This document shows positions 46,930 to 56,190 of a stretch of 64,000 nucleotides of DNA, one piece after another (position 1 is the first letter of the stretch; each line of letters starts with the position of its first letter). The position numbers and the translations under genes were made by a program. The stretch is from NCBI RefSeq assembly GCF_014534745.1, contig NZ_JACVVP010000001.1:208635-272634 (forward strand), given 5' to 3'. Source of the stretch: Flammeovirga sp. EKP202. Lineage in GTDB: Bacteria; Bacteroidota; Bacteroidia; Cytophagales; Flammeovirgaceae. Below the pieces are notes generated by a model. It was not told the DNA's origin, did not search any database, and was given only the letters and a program-made list of their open reading frames with translations.

Positions 46930-47880
46930 CTAACGATCAACACTCACATGAAATAGAGCGTCGCCCTTATAAACATTGGGAGCTGTATTGAGACCAAAAA
47001 TATAGCAATCAAAAGGAGCGTATATTTTCTTCTCAAACTCACCATAAGGGTCAGAAACTCTTCCTATTAATGTTTTCTTTGTGACATGCTGACCATTTTC
47101 TACCATTGACTCAAATAGACCAGAGTAAGGAGCACGGAGCCACTTACTTTTTTTAATCAAAATAGACTCATGACTGTTTTCGACTTCACCATCATGCATA
47201 TTCAAATGTTTCATGACATTCAAAGCACCATTTACACCGCAGTTGATAACACTTTTATCGAGGTGAAGTGATTTTCCACCTTCAAAAAGGATAATCGGTT
47301 TCCCCATTTTGTGAATCGTTTCACGAATAGAATGAGAAATGTATTTGGAATGCATCATATAAGGAGCTCCAAATGCCTTTGCCATACCGTATTCTTGCTC
47401 TTCATCAAAATTGCAACGTATGTTTGGGAAGTTGCTTCTATCAGCACCACCCGTATGAAAATCCACCACATAGTCTACATATGGAGCAATCTCTTTTGTA
47501 AACTTATGAGCAAATTGACCTGCCAATGACCCTCTTGACGAACCAGGAAACACACGGTTCAGATCACGACCATCAGGAAAAGCTCTCTTTAAGTTGAGAT
47601 AACCAAAAACGTTAAACACGGGAATACAAATGACTGTTCCTCTTTTTGGTTTATGGTATTTCTTTCTGATGATGTCCCTAACAATGGCAACACCATTTGA
47701 TTCGTCACCATGTACTCCTCCGAGAAGGAGAAGTACTGGCCCATCTTTCTTACCTCTTTCTACGATTACAGGTACTTTTAGGCTATTTCGAGTGTGAAGT
47801 TTAGCAACATCCAACTCAAGGATAGCACCTTTTCCTTTTTTAATTTCTGTGCCTAACAGCACAAATTTATCACTAGACAT
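46930..47880 (-). CDS. Succinylglutamate desuccinylase/aspartoacylase family (M14-like) zinc hydrolase
   Basis: 316 residues from the ATG at 47880, which overlaps the rimK stop codon by 8 bases. Zinc-binding HGDE (in [10 protein letters not shown]) lies at about residue 55, NRVFPGS follows, and DFHTGG provides the third ligand. The C-terminal ~80 residues form a lipoyl-like beta-barrel ([17 protein letters not shown]), as in many AstE/AspA-like proteins. The family removes N-acyl groups or C-terminal amino acids. Placed with rimB and rimK, it may cleave or trim the glutamate or other amino-acid tags that RimK adds (inference). Confidence 0.82.
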   Translation of the reverse strand: MSSDKFVLLGTEIKKGKGAILELDVAKLHTRNSLKVPVIVERGKKDGPVLLLLGGVHGDESNGVAIVRDIIRKKYHKPKRGTVICIPVFNVFGYLNLKRAFPDGRDLNRVFPGSSRGSLAGQFAHKFTKEIAPYVDYVVDFHTGGADRSNFPNIRCNFDEEQEYGMAKAFGAPYMMHSKYISHSIRETIHKMGKPIILFEGGKSLHLDKSVINCGVNGALNVMKHLNMHDGEVENSHESILIKKSKWLRAPYSGLFESMVENGQHVTKKTLIGRVSDPYGEFEKKIYAPFDCYIFGLNTAPNVYKGDALFHVSVDR

Positions 47881-48745
47881 TTCTTTCAAGATATTTAATA
47901 ATCTCCTTCGCGATGTCAACGTTAGTTGCGTTTTCAATTCCCTCTAAACCTGGAGAAGAATTGACTTCTAACACTAACGGACCATTTTTAGATTGTAGCA
48001 TATCTACGCCTGCCACACCTAGCCCCATTGCTTTAGTCGCTTTTAAAGCAGTAAGTTCTTCTTCATTTGAAAGTTCTATCAATTGAGCACTTCCTCCTCT
48101 GTGTAGGTTTGAGCGGAATTCACCCTCTTTTCCCTGACGTTTCATCGCCCCCACTACACGTCCGTCTATTACAAAAGCACGTATATCGGCTCCTCCAGAT
48201 TCTTTGATAAATTGTTGAGCAATCACTCTAGCTTTCAAACCATTAAATGCTTCAATCACCGAGCTAGCCGCATTTTTTGTTTCTGCCAATACAACACCAA
48301 GTCCTTGTGTCCCTTCTAAAAGCTTTAAGATCAGTGGAGCACCACCAACAGATTCAATGACATGATCCACATCTTTAGTATAGTTAGTGAATACTGTTTT
48401 TGGAAGACCCACACCTGCTTTTGCAAGAATTTGAAGGCTTCTTAATTTATCTCTAGAGTTTGCAAGCGCTTGAGAATCTACTGCTGAAAACACTTGCATC
48501 ATCTCAAACTGACGAACTACAGCTGTACCGTAAAATGTTACAGACGAACCGATTCGAGGAATTATAGCATCTATATCATCCAAGTATTTCCCATTGTAAA
48601 ATATTCTGGGGCTTTTCTTTTCCAATTCAATTGTACACTTTAAGTGATCTACAACGATCGCTTTGTGTCCTAATTGTTCCGCCGCTTCAACTAAGCGTTG
48701 AGTAGAATATAATTTTGGGTTTCTTGAAAGGATAGCAATTTTCAT
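47873..48745 (-). CDS. rimK: RimK-family ATP-grasp ligase
   Basis: 290 residues. N-terminal RimK domain ([27 protein letters not shown]), then ATP-grasp with [15 protein letters not shown] and [13 protein letters not shown] (metal-binding E and N). The classical enzyme adds glutamates to the C-terminus of ribosomal protein S6 and makes poly-glutamate; homologues use other targets. It is flanked by a RimB-like protease (20 bases upstream) and the aspartoacylase-like hydrolase (overlap downstream). Length and motifs are complete. Confidence 0.9.
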   Translation of the reverse strand: MKIAILSRNPKLYSTQRLVEAAEQLGHKAIVVDHLKCTIELEKKSPRIFYNGKYLDDIDAIIPRIGSSVTFYGTAVVRQFEMMQVFSAVDSQALANSRDKLRSLQILAKAGVGLPKTVFTNYTKDVDHVIESVGGAPLILKLLEGTQGLGVVLAETKNAASSVIEAFNGLKARVIAQQFIKESGGADIRAFVIDGRVVGAMKRQGKEGEFRSNLHRGGSAQLIELSNEEELTALKATKAMGLGVAGVDMLQSKNGPLVLEVNSSPGLEGIENATNVDIAKEIIKYLERNV

Positions 48746-48765
48746 TTGATTGTTGTTTTAAAATT

Positions 48766-49212
48766 TTATTGGTTTATTTCAATGCTGTTTTTAGATCTGG
48801 AAGACATGTTTTTTGTAGAAGGGTCCACGATGAAATTCTTATTCAAAAACTTTCTTCCTATTAAGACCGGAAATCTCATTTCACTTCGATCTGAAAGTGA
48901 TAACTCAATCGGATATTCTTTATTAAATAGAATGACTTGTGTTCTGATGACAAATCGTTCCTCAATATCCCCGAACGAGCTTCTGACTTTTTTCGATTTA
49001 TAATTTCTGACGGTTATAATCTGATCTTGGTATTTCGGGTAGGTATCATCCAATACCTTAAAACGGAGGTACTTCGTACCGTTGATATTTATTTCGTGGA
49101 TCTCATGACAATGAATAGATGAAGTGTAAGCTCCTGTATCTATTTTCACATCAAGATTTTCTAGATTTAATTCTGGAAAATCTAGAAGATCAGTTCTTCC
49201 AATAATTTCCAT
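48766..49212 (-). CDS. rimB: RimB-like retropepsin-type protease
   Basis: 148 residues. KIDTGAYTSSIH (D25-T26-G27) is the aspartic-protease signature of the 'ATP-dependent zinc protease' (RimB, retropepsin-like) family. The C-terminal PVLIGRKFLNKNFIVDPS is typical of it. RimB proteins work with RimK and glutamate ligases on S6 or peptide tags. It starts the three-gene operon. A long untranslated leader lies between its predicted promoter (49482-49534) and its ATG. Confidence 0.83.
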   Translation of the reverse strand: MEIIGRTDLLDFPELNLENLDVKIDTGAYTSSIHCHEIHEININGTKYLRFKVLDDTYPKYQDQIITVRNYKSKKVRSSFGDIEERFVIRTQVILFNKEYPIELSLSDRSEMRFPVLIGRKFLNKNFIVDPSTKNMSSRSKNSIEINQ

Positions 49213-49481
49213 GATGCGTTATCATTATGTTTTTAAAATGAATATTAAATAGAGATTTTTAAAGAGTTGTTATGCACTATTGTTGTATAATTAATTGAGT
49301 TAGCATATAGTATATAATTTTAATCTTTATAATTTCTTTTGCATGATTATTAATTTGTAGAGAGACAATTTTTTAATTTTAATTGGTGTTTTTTATTGTT
49401 AATAACATTTACTTATAAACGCTATTTATCCCAATGACCTTTTCGACGATATCCCTTTACTTTTTAATAATTCATACAACT

Positions 49482-49534
49482 CAAAATTATCCAGAGAGCT
49501 AGTAATACGGTAGTTAAACACAGTATGTTACGGT
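49482..49534 (-). promoter_or_regulatory. Shared 31-bp element plus -7 box, copy 4 (minus strand)
   Basis: On the minus strand: ACCGTAACATACTGTGTTTA then ACTACCGTATT (49534-49504). A perfect -7 box TAATTTTG ends 22 bases later at 49482. It points at rimB, whose ATG is 269 bases further on, so the leader would be long. Confidence 0.72.
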
Positions 49535-49721
49535 TACAAATCAAAAAAAATATTAAATTTTTATCACCTTTATTTTTGACTGTTTTAATGAAGTTTTTTA
49601 AGGGTTAAAACTCTGTAAGTCAGTATTTAAAACAGTGTGTAATTAGCTTTCAAATATTCATGTTAAATACGAATATCACTCTATGATCGTATCAGTAGAT
49701 CTTCTATCATCTTATTGTAAT

Positions 49722-49812
49722 GAAATTTAGCTTTTGACTTCACACCCTAGATTTATTGCTTCGTTTTTCATCAATGGAAAAAATGAAGAAGAAGGATATT
49801 TGGAAGTAGAAT
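49722..49812. repeat. Dispersed repeat family 2, fragment d
   Basis: Matches the right half of the full copies (AAATTTAGCTTTTGACTTC, TTGCTTCGTTTTT, then GAAAAAATGAAGAAGAAGG and GGAAGTAGA). Confidence 0.7.
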
Positions 49813-49864
49813 AACGAAACCTAGCAGACAATTCATTACATCATTGATTGCCCTTTCTCGCTTT

Positions 49865-49917
49865 ACAGTAACATACGGTAAATAACTAACATAAGACTTC
49901 TTTCATGCTCAATTTTG
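49865..49917 (+). promoter_or_regulatory. Shared 31-bp element plus -7 box, copy 2
   Basis: ACAGTAACATACGGTAAATA then ACTAACATAAG (49865-49895). The -7 box CAATTTTG ends 22 bases later at 49917, 22 bases before the ATG at 49940. Confidence 0.75.
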
Positions 49918-49939
49918 CATCAAGATAAAACGGAAAACA

Positions 49940-50215
49940 ATGAAGGAAGTTGTCGAAAGTCTTTTAAAAAATGAGCTGAAAAGTGATTTTCCAGAGCATA
50001 AACAAACTATAGATCATCTCTTTAATTCTATAGATATCATCATGGACCTGGCAAGAGATTACTATTTCTGCAAACATCAGATTAAAGTGTTGGATAAAGA
50101 CACAAAAGGTGATTTGGTAGAAGAGTATAAGGATGTATACCAAGAGCTCCATAAAGAACTGAACCACTTCATTCATAAATACAGTATTCAAATCAATAAA
50201 AATCAATCAAAATGA
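49940..50215 (+). CDS. Small helical protein of unknown function
   Basis: 91 residues, predicted all-helical and mostly charged, with DLARDYYFCKHQIKVL in the middle. No signal peptide or recognised family. It is the first gene after promoter copy 2 and overlaps the tannase-like gene by 4 bases (ATGA), so it is translated with it. Confidence 0.65.
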   Translation: MKEVVESLLKNELKSDFPEHKQTIDHLFNSIDIIMDLARDYYFCKHQIKVLDKDTKGDLVEEYKDVYQELHKELNHFIHKYSIQINKNQSK

Positions 50216-51789
50216 ACAAAAAAAGATTAAACCTGATCAAGGTGCTTATACTTACCTTGTCATTATCTGCTCTCGTTGGTTTTACATACGCTACAAAAAA
50301 TAGTAACAAAAAAGCGGGAGATCCTGAAAATATTCCGGATATACCAGATGTAAACATTACTTCTATATCGAAAGAAGAAGCTATGGCTCCTCATTATAAA
50401 GTTGCCGGTATTATAGGAGAAAAAGTAAAATTTGAATTATTACTTCCTGATAATTGGAACGGTAAATTTGTCTTCGGCGGTGGCGGCGGATATGTAGGTT
50501 CTGTTATCAATGTAGCTTTAAGTTACAATGCTGTAGAAAAAGGATATGCAACAGTTGGAACAGATACAGGGCATGAAGGTGCTAATGCAATAGATGGTAG
50601 ATGGGCCCAAGGAGATATGGAAGCTGTTGTCAACTTTGGCCATATGGCCGTTCATAGAACAACAGTAGTTTCTAAAGCAATTATTGAGGCTTTTTATGCA
50701 AAGCAAATTGATTATAGCTACTTCGTTGGTTGTTCAAGAGGTGGTGGACAAGCCATGATGGAAGCACAACGTTACCCAGATGATTTTGATGGAATTACTG
50801 CTGGAGCACCTGCTTATAATTGGACAATGGGACTAGGAATGGGTATGATTCATAACATGATTAACATGTATCCAGATCCAAATAATATAGATGAGCCATT
50901 AGTAAGTGTCGCTGATTTAAAGTTAATAGAAGATACTTATCTAGAAATGTGCGACGAACTAGATGGTATTAAAGATGGTATTCTGAATGATCCAAGATTA
51001 TGTGATTTTGATATCGCTACTCTATTATGTGATGGAGAGAAAAAAGAAGATTGTTTATCTCAAGAACAAATAGATGCATTGAATGCTATTTATGAAGGAC
51101 CAAAAGACAAGGATGGTAAAATGTATTATGGCTTTCCATTAGGTGGAGAAACACATAAAGACGGTTGGTCTAAATGGATAACAGGAGGTTTAAACAATGT
51201 TGATGCACAAACTACTTTCCATCAAGGAATTGATAATGAGGCTTCAGAAGATTTTCCTGTTCCTCCAAACTTCCAGTATGCATTTGGATCTCATTTCATG
51301 AAGTTCTTTGTCTACCAAGATTCTTCATGGACATATGAAGATTTTAACTATGATTCATTCAGAGATGATGCTTTGCTTGTTGGAAAAACATTGAATGCAA
51401 CGAGTCCTGATTTATCAAAATTCAGAGCTAGAGGCGGAAAATTATTAATGTATTCAGGATGGTCTGATACAGCTATCACTTCGTTAGGCACAATAGGATA
51501 TTATGAAGATGTAATCAATTTTGATGAAACAGCAGCAGATGATGTAAAGTTATTTATGATGCCTGGAGTACTGCATTGTGCAGGTGGCGATGGTCCTTGG
51601 TATGTAAACTGGATTGATGAAATAGATAACTGGGTGGCAAAGGATAAAGACCCAGATCAAATCACTGTTTATTTTGTAGATGAGAAATTGAAACCAACGG
51701 GTTCTAGATTGCTTTGTCCTTACCCTGAGGCAGCTCAGTATGATGGTAAAGGTGATACGCGTGATGTGAAATCTTTTGGATGTGAATAA
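50212..51789 (+). CDS. Tannase/feruloyl-esterase family hydrolase, exported
   Basis: 525 residues. N-terminal signal segment (about 8-27). The alpha/beta-hydrolase carries VGCSRGGGQ (nucleophile serine at about residue 174), YSGWSDTAI (acid aspartate at about 418) and PGVLHCAGG (histidine at about 454). The paired cysteines next to Ser and His give the CS-D-HC motif of tannases. It probably hydrolyses ester bonds of aromatic acids such as gallate or ferulate on plant or algal material; the precise substrate is not predictable. Second gene of the unit driven by promoter copy 2; a MarC gene follows after 10 bases. Confidence 0.85.
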   Translation: MNKKRLNLIKVLILTLSLSALVGFTYATKNSNKKAGDPENIPDIPDVNITSISKEEAMAPHYKVAGIIGEKVKFELLLPDNWNGKFVFGGGGGYVGSVINVALSYNAVEKGYATVGTDTGHEGANAIDGRWAQGDMEAVVNFGHMAVHRTTVVSKAIIEAFYAKQIDYSYFVGCSRGGGQAMMEAQRYPDDFDGITAGAPAYNWTMGLGMGMIHNMINMYPDPNNIDEPLVSVADLKLIEDTYLEMCDELDGIKDGILNDPRLCDFDIATLLCDGEKKEDCLSQEQIDALNAIYEGPKDKDGKMYYGFPLGGETHKDGWSKWITGGLNNVDAQTTFHQGIDNEASEDFPVPPNFQYAFGSHFMKFFVYQDSSWTYEDFNYDSFRDDALLVGKTLNATSPDLSKFRARGGKLLMYSGWSDTAITSLGTIGYYEDVINFDETAADDVKLFMMPGVLHCAGGDGPWYVNWIDEIDNWVAKDKDPDQITVYFVDEKLKPTGSRLLCPYPEAAQYDGKGDTRDVKSFGCE

Positions 51790-51799
51790 TTAAGAAATC

Positions 51800-52474
51800 A
51801 TGTTAGGTATAATAGAAATTGCATTAATCACATTCCTGGCTTTACTGCCCATTTCCAATCCTTTCAGTTCGGTGCCTTTGTTTTTATCATTGACCAAAGG
51901 ACATACTAGAGAGTGGTCGAATCAGCAAGCCTTAATGGCAAGTGTATTTATGGCCGGAATCCTCCTTACCTTTTTATGGTCAGGGGCAATAATCATAGAG
52001 TTTTTCGGAATCTCTATTCCCGCCATACGAGTAGCCGGTGGATTGATCATCATGAAAGTAGGTTTTGGGATGTTGAACCCCAAAGAAACAGAAGAACTTT
52101 CAGATGAGATCAAAGAAGAATCAAAGACAAAAAGTGATATTTCCTTTACTCCCTTGGCCATGCCTTCATTGGCTGGCCCAGGGTCAATATCAGTAGTGAT
52201 CAGTATGGCGGCAGGGTCGGATAATTTACCGGGTTATGTAGCCATTTCCTTAGGTGTTTTGATGGTGGTATTAGTCGCTTACTTATCGATGAGGGGAGCA
52301 CCTTATATTTCAAAAGTATTAGGTGTAACAGGACTCGATGCCTTGACTAGAATCATGGGCTTTATCCTTATTTGTGTGGCTTTCCAGTTTGTATTAGACG
52401 GTATTGGAGGTTATATCGAAAGTGAAAAGTTCTTGAAACCTATTCTTGAGCAACTACAGTTTTTGACAACCTAA
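51800..52474 (+). CDS. MarC-family integral membrane protein
   Basis: 224 residues with about six membrane helices. LLPISNPFSSVPLFLSLT and LAMPSLAGPGSISVVISMA are the duplicated half-repeat signatures of the MarC/UPF0056 family. Function is not established. It follows the tannase-like gene by 10 bases and is probably co-transcribed. Confidence 0.85.
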   Translation: MLGIIEIALITFLALLPISNPFSSVPLFLSLTKGHTREWSNQQALMASVFMAGILLTFLWSGAIIIEFFGISIPAIRVAGGLIIMKVGFGMLNPKETEELSDEIKEESKTKSDISFTPLAMPSLAGPGSISVVISMAAGSDNLPGYVAISLGVLMVVLVAYLSMRGAPYISKVLGVTGLDALTRIMGFILICVAFQFVLDGIGGYIESEKFLKPILEQLQFLTT

Positions 52475-52521
52475 TTGTAGTTCCATCAAAGGAAATTTTC
52501 AATAGGTGAGCATTCAAAACC

Positions 52522-53016
52522 ATGAACAACACAGAGAATAAAACGAAATCCTTGAAGTTAATGATTTCCATAGTGGTAAGCATCTGGGTTCTCTCAGGCT
52601 TGCTTATCTACTTTGGATTAGATACTTGGGATCAAAGAGGCACTTTCGGAGATTTATTTGGAGCCGTCAATTCTCTCTTTTCAGGACTCGCTTTTGCCGG
52701 TTTGATGTATACTATTTTTCTCACACAGCAAGATCTGGAAATTCAGAGAAAAGAAGTGTATGAAAATAGAAAACAGCTGATAAAGTCGGCCAAAGCACAG
52801 CAGAAATCTGAAAAGGCATTGGCAGAACAAGTGGAACAGATGAAAATTGCTTCAAGATTGGATGCCTTAAAAACATTAATCGGTTATTACAACCTTCAAA
52901 TTGCCAATATCAATAACACCAAAGAGGTGATTGAGAAAGCAAAACAGAAGAGGAAATTGACCATTCAAGAGATAGAAGAGTTAATAGATAGAATTGATGA
53001 TGATGTACTAGAATAG
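52522..53016 (+). CDS. Two-helix membrane protein with coiled coil
   Basis: 164 residues. Two hydrophobic segments (about 12-28 and 47-66) are followed by a long charged coiled coil (about 68-160). I do not recognise the family. Such proteins may tether or oligomerise at the membrane. Last gene of the tannase-MarC unit (47-base gap). Confidence 0.65.
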   Translation: MNNTENKTKSLKLMISIVVSIWVLSGLLIYFGLDTWDQRGTFGDLFGAVNSLFSGLAFAGLMYTIFLTQQDLEIQRKEVYENRKQLIKSAKAQQKSEKALAEQVEQMKIASRLDALKTLIGYYNLQIANINNTKEVIEKAKQKRKLTIQEIEELIDRIDDDVLE

Positions 53017-53152
53017 CAAACGTTGTATTCATAGTTAAAACAGTATTTGATGTAAACTGTAATTTAAGCTTAGTTAAGCTAAACCAATGGGGTCACCTTT
53101 CATTTCTTGTAAATGGGGTGGCCTTTCTATTCTTTTTAATGTGGAAGAACTT

Positions 53153-53376
53153 CCCTCGGCCTTGAAGGGAAAAGCGTTAAGAATTTCATGAATTGAGCCG
53201 TTAAAAATGATTTTCTTGTTTGAGTGCAGCGAGTTTAAAATCATTTAGGCGAGAGTAAGGAAATTTAGCTTTTGACTTCTAAGCCTAGCTTTTTTTGCTT
53301 CGTTTTTTCAGCAATGGAAAAAATGAAGAAGAAGGTTGCTTGAAAGTAGATCATAGAATACTTGTAGAACTATCGG
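53153..53376. repeat. Dispersed repeat family 2, full copy b
   Basis: About 224 bp, aligned with 23504-23744 over its full length. It contains an internal 10-bp perfect hairpin AAATGATTTT / AAAATCATTT and a TTCCC / GGGAA stem at its left end. Confidence 0.75.
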
Positions 53377-53444
53377 TTAAATATTTAAAACCAATATCAA
53401 CTTTTTCAATCATAAAAATCACCCATTGTAACATTTTTCATGTT

Positions 53445-53497
53445 ACCGTTACATACGGTGTTTAACTAACATAAGAGTGGAAAGAATGAGACTTTTG
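53445..53497 (+). promoter_or_regulatory. Shared 31-bp element plus -7 box, copy 3
   Basis: ACCGTTACATACGGTGTTTA then ACTAACATAAG (53445-53475). The -7 box GACTTTTG ends 22 bases later at 53497, 36 bases before the ATG of the five-gene unit. Confidence 0.78.
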
Positions 53498-53533
53498 TAA
53501 GGTAATCTAATCAAAGAACGTAATCATTCAATC

Positions 53534-54340
53534 ATGAAAAAAACAAAAGAAATTCTCGCTCTTCTACTACTGTTTGCAGTGAGTTCCATCTCATATGGAC
53601 AGAGTAAAGCAGATGAAATTGCTCAGAAATTACAGAATCCATTATCGAAGATTTCTGCTTTACCAATTCAAAATAATTTTGGGATGAATCCAGATAACAC
53701 AATGAGTTATGGTTTATCATTCCAACCTATTCATGGTACGAGCTACGATAAATTTAATATTATTCATAGAGCAGTAATTGGTGTCAACTATATGCCCGGA
53801 ATGGATGCAGGTCCTGAATTAGGAAAAATTGATGGACAGTGGGGATTAACAGATATCAATTACTCCTTCTTATTCTCACCAAAGACAGTGAAAAAAGTAG
53901 CTTGGGGTATTGGACCATCGATTAATCTTCCAACCGCAACAAATGAATTCTTAGGAACAGGACAATGGAGTGGTGGTTTATCTGCTGTTGTAGTTTACCA
54001 AACGGGTAAATGGACTTTTGATGGTGTAGTTCGTCAAACATGGTCGTTTGCAGGTGATAACACAAGAATAGGTGTAAATCAAATGGTATTACAACCGCTT
54101 ATTGCTTACAGTTTAGGTAAAGGATGGGTAGTAAATACATTCCCTACAATCATGGCAAACTGGGATCATGAACAAGGACAGCAATGGACGGTACCAGTAG
54201 GTGCAGGACTTTCAAAAGTAGTCTTTATGGGTAAAATGCCAGTAGCGGTAGGTGCTCAATATTACAAATATGTGGTAAGACCAGATCTTGCTCCAACACA
54301 AGAATTCAGGCTAATGGCCAATTTTATTTTTTCTAAATAG
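53534..54340 (+). CDS. Outer-membrane protein, phenol-pathway/neuromedin-U-like transporter barrel
   Basis: 268 residues. The signal peptide is about 1-22 (ends SYGQ). The body has the pattern ADEIAQKLQNPLSKISALPIQNN, then alternating strands with WGIGPSINLPTATNEFLGTGQWSGG. This is the pattern of proteins annotated as 'neuromedin U' or MetA-like outer-membrane transporters. It probably passes or binds small hydrophobic compounds. First gene of a five-gene unit with two alkylsulfatase-like proteins, a porin and a small channel. Confidence 0.75.
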   Translation: MKKTKEILALLLLFAVSSISYGQSKADEIAQKLQNPLSKISALPIQNNFGMNPDNTMSYGLSFQPIHGTSYDKFNIIHRAVIGVNYMPGMDAGPELGKIDGQWGLTDINYSFLFSPKTVKKVAWGIGPSINLPTATNEFLGTGQWSGGLSAVVVYQTGKWTFDGVVRQTWSFAGDNTRIGVNQMVLQPLIAYSLGKGWVVNTFPTIMANWDHEQGQQWTVPVGAGLSKVVFMGKMPVAVGAQYYKYVVRPDLAPTQEFRLMANFIFSK

Positions 54341-54358
54341 ACTGCTGAATATAAAGTT

Positions 54359-56173
54359 ATGAATACAAAAATAATACTTTCAATTACTGCTTTTGTAATT
54401 ATGATGAGTAACACACTAAATGCTCAAAATAAATCTCCCTATACAGGCGGTAATACAGAATTAGTAACGATGCCACATGGAGCTGTCGTGAATAAAAATT
54501 TACCTGAAAGACTTTCTAAAGTAGTACATGAATCTCCACAAGTTGTAGAATTAGGAAAAGGGGTTTGGAGTTTGGAAGGGTTTTCTATTGCCAACCTTGG
54601 TGTAATTGAAGGTGAAACGGGGCTAATAGTTTATGATACAGGAAATGATAATGAAAATGCTCGAGAATTCTTAAAAGGAATTCGTACTGTTACAGATAAG
54701 CCCGTCAAAACAATTATATATAGTCATTCTCATTATGTGTCAGGGGGGAAAGGTTTACTAGAAGGTAATGAAGAGTATACAGTAATTGGCCACCCAAAAG
54801 TCAATAAAAACATCCTTGAGAGTGGTGGTAAAGGAGCATCAATTCCAGAATTAGCACCTGTTTTAGAAGCTCGTTATTATGAACAATTTAATGTTTATGT
54901 TCCTTCAGAAGGAGCTGATGCCCCATTTAATCTTTCTCCTGTTCCAAGTAAAGACAAAGAATTTTTACCTGTTACAAAAACTGTAGAAAATGAAGAGCTT
55001 CTAGAGATTGATGGTGTGAAAATTCAATTTTTCACTGACTATGATAGTGATACAGATGATTGTTTAATGATATATTTACCTGAAAAAGAAGTAGTTTTTT
55101 CAAATATATATTGGAATGTATACCCTAATTTATACACTTTAAGAGGTTCATTATATAGAGATCCTACACCTTGGATGAAAGGACTTCAGAAAATTAGAGA
55201 TCTTGGACCAAAGTATATGTTCGGCACCCATTCCAAAGCCGTAATTGGTAAAAATGAAGTGAGAGAAGCGGTAACTTATTATCATGATGGATTGGCTTAC
55301 ATATACGACCAAACGTTACGTCGTATTATATTAGGAGAGTCTCCAGATGAATTACGCCATACGGTTACCTTGCCAGAACACTTAGCAAAATTCTCAAATA
55401 ATCAATTTAGTTATGGAGAGGAAAGCTATTATGCTCCCAATATCTATAATTATGCTTTAGGTTGGTTTAATGGTAATACTATGGATTTGAATCCTAGTCA
55501 TCCTCTTCATGCAGCACAAAAAATTGTAGAAGGTTTTGGAGGTAAAGAAAATGTAATTAAAGCGATTCTTAAAGCTAGTGAGGAAAAAGATTTCGCATGG
55601 TCTACACAACTAGCAGGATATTTATATAAAGTATTCCCTAATGATCAAGAAGTAAGACAAATCACTGCTGATCAACTACGAAGTATGGGACAGTTAGCAG
55701 AAGCAATAATTCCAAGATCATGGTATTTGGGACAAGCGAATGCATTAGAAAATAAAACCGAAATACTTCATATCGTTTTACCTAAACCCGAACATATTTT
55801 ACAATCAGAACCAGGAACCTATGTAAATATGATGAGAGTGCGTATTGACCCTGAAAAAAGTATCAATACAGATCAATTTCTTGTTTTCCAGTTTACAGAT
55901 ATAGAAGAGCAACCTCAGTTCGGTTTGCATATTAGAAATGGAGTAGCAGAATATGTCGAAAACCCTTCAGCTTATTATAAATCACAAGATGTACTTGTAA
56001 AAGTACCTAGGGCATTATTTGCAGCATATTATGCTGGAACAATAGACATTGAAAAACTGCTTTCTAATCCTCAAACATCAAGTAGTATTGATAAGAGCTC
56101 AACATTAAAATTATTAAATCAATTTGACTGGTTTAATGTTGATTCACCTGTTTTAAAGTTAAATAAGGTCTAA
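54359..56173 (+). CDS. MBL-fold alkylsulfatase-like protein 1 with degenerate metal motif
   Basis: 604 residues. The signal peptide is about 1-22. An MBL domain (about 60-330), an alkylsulfatase dimerisation helix domain (about 350-480) and an SCP2-like C-terminal domain (about 485-600) follow, as in SdsA1/BDS1-type enzymes. The usual metal motif THSHxDHxGG is changed: YSHSHYVSGG keeps H123 and H125 but lacks the Asp and third His. The glutamate-bearing strands are replaced by DTDDCLMIYLP and FSNIYW; H291 in GTHSKAV remains. It may bind one metal, have another activity, or be inactive. It is exported, and its close paralogue is encoded 17 bases downstream. Confidence 0.8.
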   Translation: MNTKIILSITAFVIMMSNTLNAQNKSPYTGGNTELVTMPHGAVVNKNLPERLSKVVHESPQVVELGKGVWSLEGFSIANLGVIEGETGLIVYDTGNDNENAREFLKGIRTVTDKPVKTIIYSHSHYVSGGKGLLEGNEEYTVIGHPKVNKNILESGGKGASIPELAPVLEARYYEQFNVYVPSEGADAPFNLSPVPSKDKEFLPVTKTVENEELLEIDGVKIQFFTDYDSDTDDCLMIYLPEKEVVFSNIYWNVYPNLYTLRGSLYRDPTPWMKGLQKIRDLGPKYMFGTHSKAVIGKNEVREAVTYYHDGLAYIYDQTLRRIILGESPDELRHTVTLPEHLAKFSNNQFSYGEESYYAPNIYNYALGWFNGNTMDLNPSHPLHAAQKIVEGFGGKENVIKAILKASEEKDFAWSTQLAGYLYKVFPNDQEVRQITADQLRSMGQLAEAIIPRSWYLGQANALENKTEILHIVLPKPEHILQSEPGTYVNMMRVRIDPEKSINTDQFLVFQFTDIEEQPQFGLHIRNGVAEYVENPSAYYKSQDVLVKVPRALFAAYYAGTIDIEKLLSNPQTSSSIDKSSTLKLLNQFDWFNVDSPVLKLNKV

Positions 56174-56190
56174 TAAAAATATCTACGAAA

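Larger units (their letters stand above)
49213..49939. other. Divergent control region between the rimB and tannase operons
   Basis: 727 bases without a gene. It contains two copies of the shared promoter element in opposite directions (49482-49534 minus, 49865-49917 plus), a fragment of repeat family 2 (49722-49812), and ~270 bases of AT-rich leader before rimB. Confidence 0.65.
53017..53533. other. Intergenic region with repeat and promoter
   Basis: No gene. It holds full copy b of repeat family 2 (53153-53376) followed by the shared promoter element (53445-53497). No clear terminator for the upstream unit. Confidence 0.6.

Noticed and set aside
48746..49003. 85-residue plus-strand frame opposite rimB
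   Set aside because: Shadow of the rimB gene on the other strand, without independent support.
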